From assembly GCA_002373535.1 (NCBI GenBank), contig DFKL01000073.1, positions 1 to 12,081 of the forward strand: a DNA stretch of 12,081 nt, written 5' to 3'. Made by a program: the position numbers and the translations under genes. The number at the start of each line of letters is the position of its first letter. The stretch's first letter is position 1. The stretch comes from Prevotellaceae bacterium UBA3646 (GTDB taxonomy: Bacteria > Bacteroidota > Bacteroidia > Bacteroidales > Bacteroidaceae). Below, piece by piece: positions 1 to 8,200 of the stretch. Below the pieces are notes generated by a model. It was not told the origin of the DNA. It worked only from the letters and a program-made list of their open reading frames with translations, and made no database searches.

Positions 1-116
1 TTTTGAGGTGTATATACGACTGCCGAGCGGCTAATGCCAGCTTAGGGTGTATGGAAAAAGGATATGAAAGGGGGAAATTGAAGATCTGGGATATTTTGCC
101 CCCGGTGGGGGGGAAC

Positions 117-154
117 AAAAAAAGCCTGGTTGCCGTGTGGACAACCGGGCTTTT
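117..154 (-). terminator. Rho-independent terminator of the C10 peptidase gene
   Basis: Two 13-nt arms (120-132 and 142-154) pair around a 9-nt loop (133-141), with one interior mismatch when read on the minus strand. The minus-strand stem is followed directly by seven T (positions 123 down to 117). It begins 30 bp past the stop codon of the minus-strand peptidase gene, as expected for its terminator. On the plus strand the mismatch becomes a G-U wobble and four T close the stem, so some bidirectional activity is possible, but no plus-strand gene is seen reading into it. Confidence 0.82.
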
Positions 155-183
155 GACCGATTTCACCGTGGGGGTGATGCTGT

Positions 184-3100
184 TTAGCGTACCATTACCT
201 TACGGCCATTGACGATATAGAGGCCACGGACTGGGTGGCTGACTCGGCGTCCCTGCAGGTCGTAGTACTGGTTGTCGGCGTCATCGGAACGGACATCGGT
301 GAGGCCGGTGGGATTCTCGATGGTAAGGGTGCCGTTGACGTAGGTTATCTGGTAGTTCTGTGTCTCGGCTCCGGAGATGCGTATCTCGTACTCACCGGCT
401 GGGCTGTCGGGGGTGGCATCGCACTGGAGGTCCGGCTGACGCAGGAGGATGTCGTTGATCTTCTCGCTATTGCGCAGGGCGGTGTTGGTGAACTGGAACT
501 GGGGGTTCTCCTGGCCGTACTGCCGCGTATAGGACTTGGCCGTGAGGGTGAGGGGTGCGGGGGTTACCTGGAGTGTGCCGTCATGCAGCTGTACGCCGGG
601 GGTGGTGATGTTGCCAGGGGCTATCTGTATGGGGTATGTGCCGACGGGGCTCTTGCTGGTGGCTGCACAGGTGAATGTGGGGGTGCCGTTGACGGGTGCT
701 CCGGTGACGTCGTAGGTGTATGCGGGGTTGGTGCGGCCGTAGAGGCGTTCCAACGGGTCGGTGCTGACGACTGGGATACCGGTGTACGGGGTGATGGTGG
801 CGGCGCCCCATACGGGGTCGGCGGCATAGGATTCGATATAGGGCTGCGGTATGAAGAGGGTGAGCTTGCTCATATTGAGCGAGGAACTGGCGGCCTCGAC
901 GACCTGTGGTGCAAGGATGGCTACGTAGCGGATGCCTGAACTGCTATAGAAGGCTTTCTGACCGATGGTGGTGACGTTCTGCGGTATGTAGATGGATGTA
1001 AGGGCGGGACAGTTGCGGAAGGCTTCGTCGCCGATGGTGGTGAGGGAGGTGAAGTACTGCAGTTCGTCGAGGCTCTGCATCTTGGTGGCGCTGCGGAAGG
1101 TGCTGCCGAGGGTGGTGATGGCGGCGGCCTCGTCGAGGCTGAGCTCTCCGTCCTCGTCGTCGTCCCACCTGCTGATGCTGATGCCGGCTGCGACGGGATC
1201 GGCAAAGTCTATGTAGCGGAGCTTGCGGCGCAGGCTGCTGACGGCCTGGTCGATTTCAGGCTCGGTGCTCTGGAAGTTGTCGTAGACGGATTGCTCGGCG
1301 GTGACGTCGATGGACTTGTCACGGGCGCGCTGTATGAGCTGAAGCAGGTGCTGGGTCTTGTCGTAGAAGGCGCGGACGGCACGTACCTGGTCTGCGCTGA
1401 CGAAGCCCCACTGGCAGTTGGCGGGGTTGCCGTCGTAGCTGACATCCCAATAGAGGCCGTAGGTGTAGTCGGTGAACTGGCTGACGTGCCCGAGGTCGGT
1501 GCCGAGGTATTCGCCTGCGGTGTAGCCGGAATCGGTCGCGGGGACTTGCAGGGTGAAGATGCCGGGCTGACCGGGGACGGGGGCCAGGGTCCAGTAGGAG
1601 GCTGAGGTGACGGTGCCGTCGACGAAGCAGGTCTTGACGCCGTCGCCGACCTTCCTGTCGTTGCTGACGCGCTTGAGGACCTTGTTGCTGCCGTCGCCTG
1701 TCTCCTCGGAGTAGAGGTAGTAGGTGCCGGCCGGCATGGTGCCGGTGCGGCGGAGCTGGTATACCATGGGGCGGCTGCCGACTATGGCCTGGGTGCCGTA
1801 GGCTTCGCCCTTGGTGATATAGTTCTTGAGACCAAGGTTGTAGATGTAGTAGTCGGTCTGTTCCTGGGGCTCGGTGGCGTAGGGGACGACGGCCGGGGTG
1901 CGCATCTCGGCGATGGTGCCGAAGTCTTTCCACACGTCGGCCTGCTCGTAGAGCTGACGGGAGCCGTAGGGGACGTAGAGGGTGGCTGCGGCGAGGGTGG
2001 CGGTGCTGAAGACGTTGCTGCCCATCTTGACGGTGGTGGGATCGGGGACATAGATGCTGACCTGGGTGATGGCATTGTCGTTGCCAAAGGCGTTGTCGCC
2101 GATGCTGGTGATACGGCTGCCGAGGGTTACGGACTGGAGCTTGGTGCAACCGTAGAAGGCGTTCCGTGATATGGTCTTGAGCTGGTCGGGAAGGGTGACA
2201 TTGAGTACCGAGGTGCAGCCGTTGAAGGATTTTTCCGTGAGCTCGTCGATGCCGGTGAAATGGGCAAGGTCGGCGAGGTCGGTAATCTTGCTATTGCCGT
2301 AGAAGATGGTCTTGAGCCCGGAGACGGCGGCGGCTTCGGAGATACTGATCTCACCGTCGTTGTCGGCGTCGTAGTTGTTGATGACTATACTGCGTACGAC
2401 GGGGTCGGCAAAGTTGATGAGGCCGAGCTTGGTGCGCATCTTGCGACAGCCCTTGAGTAGGTCGTCGGTGGTGCTTTGCATATTGTCGTAGATGGCTTGC
2501 TCGTAGGCGACGTCTATCTTTTGGGCGACGCCGGCATCAAGGAGCTTGCCGAGTGCGACGGCGGTCTGGTAGTTGGTGGTCTGTGCCTGGTCGTAGGGAA
2601 CGAGCATCCACTGGCAGTTGAGGGGGTACTGGCTGTAGTCGATGTCGCTGTATATGCCGTAGGTGGGTGACGCGGCATTGCTGGCGTGGGTGGTGCAGAC
2701 GCCGAGGTAACGGCCGGCCTGGTAGCCTGTCTGTCCGACGGGGATCTGCATGGTGTAGACATTGTCACTGCCGGCGACGGGGCTTATGGTCCAGTAGCCT
2801 TTGGCCTGGTCGGTGGTGGCGCCGTCGACGAAGCAGGCGTTGATGCCGAGGCCTATCTTGGAGTCGGTGTCGCAGCGGAAGAGGATGTGCTTGCTGTTGC
2901 CGGTGTCGTCGGAGTATAGGTAGTAGGTGCCTGATGCCATGCTGCTGGTGCGGCGCAGCTCGAACCGCATGGGGCTGTCGGTGTCGTCGACGACGGCCTG
3001 GGTGCCATAGGCTTCACCTCTGGTGAGGTAGCGTCCCATGCCGAGGTTGTAGACGTAGTATGGGGTGTTGGCGGCGAGGCTGGCATAGGTTCCGGCCGAG

Positions 3101-4944
3101 AGGGTGCGCTGCTCGCGGATGGTGCCGAAGTCCTTCCACTGTGGGGCGGCGGCGAGGTAGGATGCATTGCCCTGCGGGGTATAGAGTGTGGCGTCGGCGA
3201 GGGTGATGCCGTCAAAGACGTCCTGACCGAGGGTGATGGTCTGCGGGGTGACGCTGCCGAGGTAGACGGTGGCGAGCTTGGTGCAGCCCTGGAAGGCTTG
3301 GGTGCCTATGTGGCTGATGCCTTGAGAGAGCCGCAGCTCGGTAAAGGCCTGGCAGGAGTTGAAGGTGTTGTCCTCGATGCGTGTGATGCCTTGCGGCAGG
3401 GTGACGTTGGGCAGGAGGCGGCAACCGGAGAAGGCTGCCTCGCCGATGGTGGTGAGGCCGTCGGGGAGGTTGACGGTCTTGAGCCTGGTGCAGCCTTGGA
3501 AGGTGCGCTTGCCGATGGACTGGAGGTTCTTGGGGAGGCGGATCTCCTTGAGTGCGGTGCAGCCCATGAAGGCTTCGTTGGCGAGCCATGTGAGGCCGGT
3601 GAAATAGTAGAGTTCGTCGAAGGTGGTGATGGCGGTCTTGCCTTGGAAGGCGGTGCCTATGTCGGTAACTGCCGCGGCCTCGCCGAAGGTGAACTGACCG
3701 TCGAGGTCGGTGTCCCAATTCTCGAGGCATATCTTCTTGACGGTGACATTGCTGATGGGCATGGCGCGTGACATGTAGTTTTCGGGTTCGCAGCCGATGA
3801 CGGCTTCGGCCTGCAGGCTATAGCCGCCGCTGCTGCCGCCGACGCCCTGGGATCCGGGATTGAGCCTGGTGAGGAGGTAGTAGCCGTCGCTGCTGCCGCC
3901 CCAGCCCCAGTTGATGTGGTAGCAGCCCTGGTCGTCGTAGCCGTCGCAGACGAAGGCGTGGGCGCCGCTGGAATTGGCGCCGCTGAGGTAGAAGGGGCGT
4001 CCCTCGGCAAGTTCCTTGTAGAGGAGGGCGTCCCACTCGTCGTCCGTATAGGCGTCGTCCTTGTAGACGTACTTGACGGAACTGCCGTAGCCGAAGTATT
4101 GTGTCATGGCCTTGGCGACCATGTAGGAGTAGGCTCCGGAGGCGGAATTGCTATAGTTCATCTTGACGCTGACGCCGCAGTAGTGCATGAGCTGGGCGAC
4201 GGCGAGCTGTTGCTTGGCCGTGGCGGTGCTGCTGTAGGTGTCGAGCATGTTGTCCCAGTCGATGGGTGAGCCTGAGGGTATGCCTTCGACATTGAGCTTG
4301 CCGTAGTCGGGGTGGGCGGTGGAGGTGGTGTAGGATGGTATCTCGGCCTGTGTCTCGGTGACGGACTTGGCGTGCTGGTAGTATAGTATCTGGGCCATGG
4401 CGGTGGCTACGCATCCGGTAACGCAACGTCCGAGGTTGAAGTATTGGGGACACTCGTTGTTGTAGGGCCAGGTCTGGTTCCAACGGGTGGTCACCATGGG
4501 GGCTACGGCCTTGTGTATGGGGGCGTAGCGGGGTGCCTGGGCGAGGAGCTCGGGGTGCTCGCTGAGGTACTGGAGCTCGGCTTCGTAGCCCTGGAGCCAA
4601 AAGCGCATGTTGTCGGGCAGGGTGTTGTAGTCGAACTGGCCTTGGTCGGTGTAGCCGATGACGGGGCGCAGCTTGTCGTCGCCGGTGGCAATGACGTAGC
4701 CTTGGTTGTCGCCACGGTTGAAGACGTAGTAGAGTTCCTGAGCGGTGCTGCCCTTGCCTGCAATATGCCGGGGGGACAGACGGGCGCGGTTGACGACGGG
4801 TGACAGCTGACGGCTGCCGGGGGCCTTCTGCAGGAAGGCAAGGGCACGGAGCCGGGCCTGCTCGCGCGTGATGGGTTCTGCCGACAGGGTTATGGTCACG
4901 GTCATGCTGATGAGCATGAGAAGGGTTTTTCTGAGACTAAACAT
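184..4944 (-). CDS. Secreted multi-domain C10 (streptopain-like) cysteine peptidase with EF-hand, BspA-type LRR, beta-trefoil-like and MBG modules
   Basis: A predicted extracellular cysteine endopeptidase of 1586 residues. The start chosen is the ATG at 4944, because it begins a typical signal peptide (MFSLRK, hydrophobic core, cleavage near residue 22, TLSA|EPI); the open frame runs 60 codons further upstream (ATG at 5124) through AT-rich promoter-like DNA. Residues 23-146 resemble the inhibitory propeptide of C10 zymogens. The peptidase domain (about 147-372) is complete: C178 in GCVATAMAQ, H329 in GAHAFVCDGY, and N345/W346 in INWGWGG, matching the streptopain Cys/His/Asn/Trp set. There follow EF-hand+LRR unit 1 (411-628), module A (629-848), EF-hand+LRR unit 2 (859-1031), module B (1032-1250), EF-hand+LRR unit 3 (1261-1387), two MBG-like beta domains (about 1388-1464 and 1465-1544), and a tail (1545-1586) with YDLQGRRV and GLYIVNGRKV. 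That tail resembles the last strands of a type IX secretion sorting domain, so export to or past the outer membrane is inferred. C10 enzymes are usually far shorter (about 400 residues). Peptidase assignment is firm; substrate is unknown. Confidence 0.93.
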   Translation of the reverse strand: MFSLRKTLLMLISMTVTITLSAEPITREQARLRALAFLQKAPGSRQLSPVVNRARLSPRHIAGKGSTAQELYYVFNRGDNQGYVIATGDDKLRPVIGYTDQGQFDYNTLPDNMRFWLQGYEAELQYLSEHPELLAQAPRYAPIHKAVAPMVTTRWNQTWPYNNECPQYFNLGRCVTGCVATAMAQILYYQHAKSVTETQAEIPSYTTSTAHPDYGKLNVEGIPSGSPIDWDNMLDTYSSTATAKQQLAVAQLMHYCGVSVKMNYSNSASGAYSYMVAKAMTQYFGYGSSVKYVYKDDAYTDDEWDALLYKELAEGRPFYLSGANSSGAHAFVCDGYDDQGCYHINWGWGGSSDGYYLLTRLNPGSQGVGGSSGGYSLQAEAVIGCEPENYMSRAMPISNVTVKKICLENWDTDLDGQFTFGEAAAVTDIGTAFQGKTAITTFDELYYFTGLTWLANEAFMGCTALKEIRLPKNLQSIGKRTFQGCTRLKTVNLPDGLTTIGEAAFSGCRLLPNVTLPQGITRIEDNTFNSCQAFTELRLSQGISHIGTQAFQGCTKLATVYLGSVTPQTITLGQDVFDGITLADATLYTPQGNASYLAAAPQWKDFGTIREQRTLSAGTYASLAANTPYYVYNLGMGRYLTRGEAYGTQAVVDDTDSPMRFELRRTSSMASGTYYLYSDDTGNSKHILFRCDTDSKIGLGINACFVDGATTDQAKGYWTISPVAGSDNVYTMQIPVGQTGYQAGRYLGVCTTHASNAASPTYGIYSDIDYSQYPLNCQWMLVPYDQAQTTNYQTAVALGKLLDAGVAQKIDVAYEQAIYDNMQSTTDDLLKGCRKMRTKLGLINFADPVVRSIVINNYDADNDGEISISEAAAVSGLKTIFYGNSKITDLADLAHFTGIDELTEKSFNGCTSVLNVTLPDQLKTISRNAFYGCTKLQSVTLGSRITSIGDNAFGNDNAITQVSIYVPDPTTVKMGSNVFSTATLAAATLYVPYGSRQLYEQADVWKDFGTIAEMRTPAVVPYATEPQEQTDYYIYNLGLKNYITKGEAYGTQAIVGSRPMVYQLRRTGTMPAGTYYLYSEETGDGSNKVLKRVSNDRKVGDGVKTCFVDGTVTSASYWTLAPVPGQPGIFTLQVPATDSGYTAGEYLGTDLGHVSQFTDYTYGLYWDVSYDGNPANCQWGFVSADQVRAVRAFYDKTQHLLQLIQRARDKSIDVTAEQSVYDNFQSTEPEIDQAVSSLRRKLRYIDFADPVAAGISISRWDDDEDGELSLDEAAAITTLGSTFRSATKMQSLDELQYFTSLTTIGDEAFRNCPALTSIYIPQNVTTIGQKAFYSSSGIRYVAILAPQVVEAASSSLNMSKLTLFIPQPYIESYAADPVWGAATITPYTGIPVVSTDPLERLYGRTNPAYTYDVTGAPVNGTPTFTCAATSKSPVGTYPIQIAPGNITTPGVQLHDGTLQVTPAPLTLTAKSYTRQYGQENPQFQFTNTALRNSEKINDILLRQPDLQCDATPDSPAGEYEIRISGAETQNYQITYVNGTLTIENPTGLTDVRSDDADNQYYDLQGRRVSHPVRGLYIVNGRKVMVR
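784..1164 (-). repeat. EF-hand + LRR unit 3 of the C10 peptidase (residues 1261-1387)
   Basis: Starts with the canonical EF-hand loop DDDEDGELSLDE (residues 1261-1272, bases 1129-1164), then AAAI. Only two LRR_5-type repeats follow (EAFRNC, KAFYSS), and then a variant cap (TLFIPQ...VWGAATI). It is the shortest of the three units and leads straight into the MBG-like domains with no third lectin-like module. Confidence 0.75.
1195..1851 (-). repeat. Repeated module B of the C10 peptidase (residues 1032-1250)
   Basis: Second copy of the roughly 220-residue module, colinear with module A from YYIYNLG through GEAYGTQAIV, AGTYYLYS, CFVDG, YWTLAPV, EYLG, NCQW and the terminal IDFADP. Many non-landmark positions differ, so the duplication is not recent. 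The same lectin-like reading applies: Y.YNLG opening and QW near the end of the beta-rich part, then a helical stretch. Confidence 0.7.
1852..2370 (-). repeat. EF-hand + LRR unit 2 of the C10 peptidase (residues 859-1031)
   Basis: Begins with the canonical EF-hand loop DADNDGEISISE (residues 859-870, bases 2335-2370) followed by AAAV. About three LRR_5-type repeats follow (KSFNGC, NAFYGC and a degenerate NAFGND), then the same cap as unit 1 (TLYVPYG...VWKDFGTI). It is preceded by the FADP.V..I.I linker that also precedes unit 3, which shows that EF-hand, LRR and cap were copied together. Confidence 0.8.
2401..3060 (-). repeat. Repeated module A of the C10 peptidase (residues 629-848): beta-trefoil-like plus helical segment
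   Basis: About 220 residues that recur as module B (1195-1851). Shared landmarks, in order: YY(V/I)YNLG, GEAYGTQA(V/I)V, (A/P)(S/A)GTYYLYS, CFVDG, YWT(I/L)(S/A)PV, YLG, NCQW, then a helical stretch ending in (I/D)NFADP or IDFADP. The Y.YNLG...YLT opening, GTYYLYS and the QW near the end are reminiscent of ricin-type beta-trefoil carbohydrate-binding domains. The last 60 or so residues look like a small helical (FIVAR-like) domain. The fold call is inference; the duplication is directly visible. Confidence 0.7.
3061..3714 (-). repeat. EF-hand + LRR unit 1 of the C10 peptidase (residues 411-628)
   Basis: The unit opens with a canonical 12-residue EF-hand loop, DTDLDGQFTFGE (residues 411-422, bases 3679-3714), followed by AAAV and an FTGL segment. 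Five BspA/LRR_5-type repeats then recur with the core pattern (A/T)F.(G/S)C: EAFMGC, RTFQGC, AAFSGC, NTFNSC, QAFQGC. It ends with a capping segment of the form TLYTPQG...QWKDFGTI. It is paralogous to the units starting at residues 859 and 1261 and is the longest of the three. Calcium binding is inferred from the D.D.DG.....E spacing. Confidence 0.8.
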
Positions 4945-5004
4945 TAGTGTATCGTGTTTTTTATTTGACTTTCGCGACGTAAACAATATTTGTAATTTAC
5001 GCCG

Positions 5005-5035
5005 TAAAGGTAAAAAAATATACACAAAACCCAAT
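5005..5035 (-). promoter_or_regulatory. Candidate Bacteroidetes promoter for the C10 peptidase gene
   Basis: Read on the minus strand, ATTG (5035-5032) is followed after 19 bp by TACCTTTA (5012-5005). This matches the Bacteroidetes pattern TTTG-N19-TAnnTTTG except for the first base of the -33 and last base of the -7 box. Transcription would start near base 5000, giving a leader of about 55 nt before the ATG at 4944. It lies inside the upstream extension of the peptidase reading frame, which supports the downstream ATG as the true start. Confidence 0.5.
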
Positions 5036-5139
5036 ACAATTTCCATTATATTCTTTGTCCGGCACGAAACAATTCGGATTTTCATGTCGTCTATAACTAA
5101 ATGATTATCGTGGAATTCAATCATGTGAGAGGTGGATCG

Positions 5140-5151
5140 GGCTATATAGCC
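5140..5151. promoter_or_regulatory. 12-bp perfect palindrome, possible operator
   Basis: GGCTATATAGCC is a perfect inverted repeat in the divergent intergenic region, about 120 bp before the beta-galactosidase start and about 105 bp upstream of the candidate peptidase -33 box. Its symmetry and place suit a dimeric regulator, but no regulator gene lies in the window and 12-bp palindromes also arise by chance. Confidence 0.25.
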
Positions 5152-5234
5152 GGAGATGAACTATATGGAACAGGAAACAGACTGCAGCAAGTACTTGACT
5201 CTAATAACGCTCGACAAATATTGACTGTCTGTTT

Positions 5235-5266
5235 CTTGGGCATTTGGTATAAATTTCCTATCTTTG
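5235..5266 (+). promoter_or_regulatory. Candidate Bacteroidetes promoter for the beta-galactosidase gene
   Basis: TATCTTTG (5259-5266) matches the -7 consensus TAnnTTTG exactly. A TTG (5236-5238, within CTTG) lies 20 bp upstream as a weak -33 element. The ATG at 5271 begins only four bases after the box, so the transcript would start at or very near the start codon. Confidence 0.5.
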
Positions 5267-5270
5267 CTGC

Positions 5271-8200
5271 ATGAAAATACATGGTACGATATTGGCAATA
5301 CTTACTATTGTCACAACCGCCACTGCAAATGCTGCATCTGACAACCAACCGCGATGGATGGATCCGGCGGTGAACAGGGTGAACGTGCTGCCGGGGCATG
5401 CGTCGTTCTTTGCATACGAGAGCGAGGAGCTGGCTCTGGCCGGAGACAAGGGCAGAAGCTGCCGGTACATGTCGCTGGAGGGTGACTGGAAATTCAACTT
5501 CAGCAAGGACCATGACAAGGCGCCGAAGGATTTCTGGAGGACGGACTATGATGATGCGCGGTGGGTTTCGTTTCCCGTGCCTGGCCTGCTGGAGATGCAT
5601 GGATACGGGGACAAGATCTACAAGAACATTGGCTATGCGTGGGCCAAACAGTTTAAGCCCAATCCTCCGTATATCGAGGAGAAGAACAACTATACGGGGT
5701 CGTACAGGCGCACGGTGGTGCTGCCTGCGGACTGGAAGGGGCAGCAGATAGTAATGTATGTTGGCTCGGCGACAAGTAACCTGACGCTGTGGGTGAACGG
5801 CCGCGAGGTGGGATACAGCGAGGACTCGAAGGATGCGGTGGAGTTTGACCTGACGGACTATGTGAGGCCGGGGGAGAAGAACCTGATATGCATGCAGGTG
5901 ATGCGCTGGTGTGACGGCTCGTATGGAGAGGACCAGGATTTCTGGCGTTTCACCGGTATCGCGAGGGAGGTGTTCCTGTATGCGAGGCCGAAGGCTCACA
6001 TCAAGGACATCAGGATAACGCAGGACCTGAATGCAAGCTGTACGGTGGGCATGCTGGGCCTGGAACTGTATACCACCGGGTGCAAGGGTATGGATATCGT
6101 GATGAGGCTGAACGATCCTGACGGAAACAACGTGTGGCACAGCAGCGGAAGGATCGGTGGCGACTTGGTTTTCATGAAGGAGCCTGTAGTGGACGTGAGG
6201 CCGTGGAGTGCCGAGAGACCGGACCTGTATACGCTGACGGTGACGATATCGCACCGCGGACGTACGGTGGAGTGCGTCAGGCAGCGTGTGGGATTCCGCC
6301 ATATAGAGGTCAAGGGTGGCCAGCTGCTGCTGAACGGCAAGCCTATCCTGATAAAGGGGGCCAACCGCCATGAAATGGACCCCGACGGGGGATATGTGGT
6401 GGGCATGGAGAGAATGAAGTCGGACATACTGGCTATCAAGAAACTGAACATTAATGCCATACGTACGTGTCACTATCCTGACGACCCGCGGTGGTACGAA
6501 TTGTGTGACGAATATGGGATATATGTGTGTGCCGAGGCTAACTTCGAGAGCCACGGCATGGGATACGGGGACAGGAGGCTGGCGCAGAATCCCGACTACC
6601 GCAAGACTATTCTGGAGCGTAACGTTGCTAACGTGACCGTGCAGCGCAACCATCCGTGCGTGATAATATGGAGCCTGGGCAACGAGAGTGGCCACGGTGA
6701 CAACTTCAGGGAGGCGTACAGGGTGGTAAAGGACATGGATCCGACGCGGCCTGTGCAGTACGAGAGGGCGGAACTGGATAAGACGACGGACATCTTCTGT
6801 CCCATGTACTATGGGTATGAGCAGTGTGTGAAATATGCCACAGGGAACGACCCGAGGCCGTTGATACAGTGTGAGTATGCCCATGCCATGGGTAACTCGA
6901 TGGGCGGCTTCATGGACTACATGGAACTGGTACGCAGGTATCCCAAGTATCAGGGTGGCTTCATCTGGGACCTGATTGACCAGGGGGTGCGCGGCAAGAG
7001 CAGGAAGACGGGGAGACAGATATGGATGTATGGCGGTGACGAGGGGGAGAACCCGGCATCGGACCATAACTTCAACTGCAACGGGATACTGGCGCCGGAC
7101 AGGTCGTTCAACCCGCATGCCTACGAGGTGCAGTATGGCTACCAGAACTTCTGGGTCAAGGGGTTTGACCAGACGACGGGGATGCTGAGCGTGTACAACG
7201 AGAACTTCTTCCGCGTAGGTGACAACATGGCTATGGTGCTGCATCTGGTAGCGGACGGCGTGGAGCGTTGCACGGATCGTGCCAACTTCCTGTTCCTGCC
7301 GGCACAGGAGGTTACGAAGGTGCGTATACCGCTTGCCAAGATAGGGCCTGCGATGGAGAGGTACAGGGACTGCAACGTGTATCTGAACGTCGAGTTCGTG
7401 ACTAAGGAAACGGAGGGTATCGTCCCGGCTGGGACGGTATTGTCACGCGGACAGCTGCACCTGCATCCTGCTGCCGCGACGGAAAGGCGGGCGGCAAAGC
7501 CTGACGGGGCAACGGTGGTGACGGTGGACAGTACTGCCGGTACCTATGTGCTGAGGGCTGGGGATATGAAGGTCTGCATAAGCCGCAGCTCGGGCATGAT
7601 AGAGGGCCTGACAAGCCGAGGGAGGGAGATGCTGCAGGAGGGGTTTGCAGTAATGCCGAGCTTCTGGCGTGCCCCGACGGACAACGACTATGGGGCCGGA
7701 CTGCAGAAGAAGTCGTGGGCGTGGAGGTCTCCGTCGTATGCCGTGCTGTACATGAACCTGTCAAACGCGAAGGATGGAAGCGTATGCGTATCGACAGGGC
7801 TGAAGATTGTGGGTATCGATGCTGTTCTAAGAATTGCATACAATGTGTCTGCATGTGGTGAAATAGAGGTGACTGAGCATCTGGATGTCGATGAAAAGGC
7901 AGCAGACAGGCCTCAGCCGATGCGCTTTGGCATGCAGTGGGTCATGCCGGCAGGTTTTGACAGGCTGCGATATGAGGGGCGCGGACCTGCCGAGAACTAT
8001 GTGGACCGCAAGGCTTCGCAACAGATGGGTGTATATACGGCGGCCGTGTCTGACCAATATTACAACTATGTCCGTCCGCAGGAGTCGGGCAACCACTGTG
8101 ACGTGGTATGGTGGCAGCTGACCGATGCCGATGGCAGGGGATTGTCGTTTGCCTGCCAGGACAGCATGGAGTGCTCGTCGCTGAACTTCCTGCCTGCGGA

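Larger units (their letters stand above)
4945..5270. other. Divergent intergenic region between the C10 peptidase and beta-galactosidase genes
   Basis: A 326-bp AT-rich stretch with no convincing gene. It holds candidate promoters for both flanking genes and the palindrome at 5140-5151. The open frames crossing it (the 60-codon extension of the peptidase frame, and a long minus-strand frame from inside the beta-galactosidase gene) lack coding character. I see no riboswitch or small RNA that I can support. Confidence 0.6.

Noticed and set aside
3..212. A 69-codon plus-strand frame at the left edge
   Set aside because: It runs through the terminator hairpin and into the end of the peptidase gene, with no promoter or recognisable product.
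235..939. A 234-codon plus-strand frame rich in Gly and Val inside the peptidase gene
   Set aside because: The composition reflects the complement of Thr/Pro/Ala-rich codons of the MBG-like and LRR regions; no signal or domain is seen.
4945..5124. A 60-residue N-terminal extension of the C10 peptidase starting at the ATG at 5124
   Set aside because: The extension is encoded by AT-rich DNA that contains the candidate promoter, and would place about 60 residues before an evident signal peptide starting at 4944.
5142..7244. A 700-codon open frame on the minus strand, antisense to the beta-galactosidase gene
   Set aside because: It lies opposite a gene with unmistakable GH2 motifs; its protein is His/Arg/Val-rich without recognisable domains. 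Long antisense frames follow from GC-rich codon use in this DNA.
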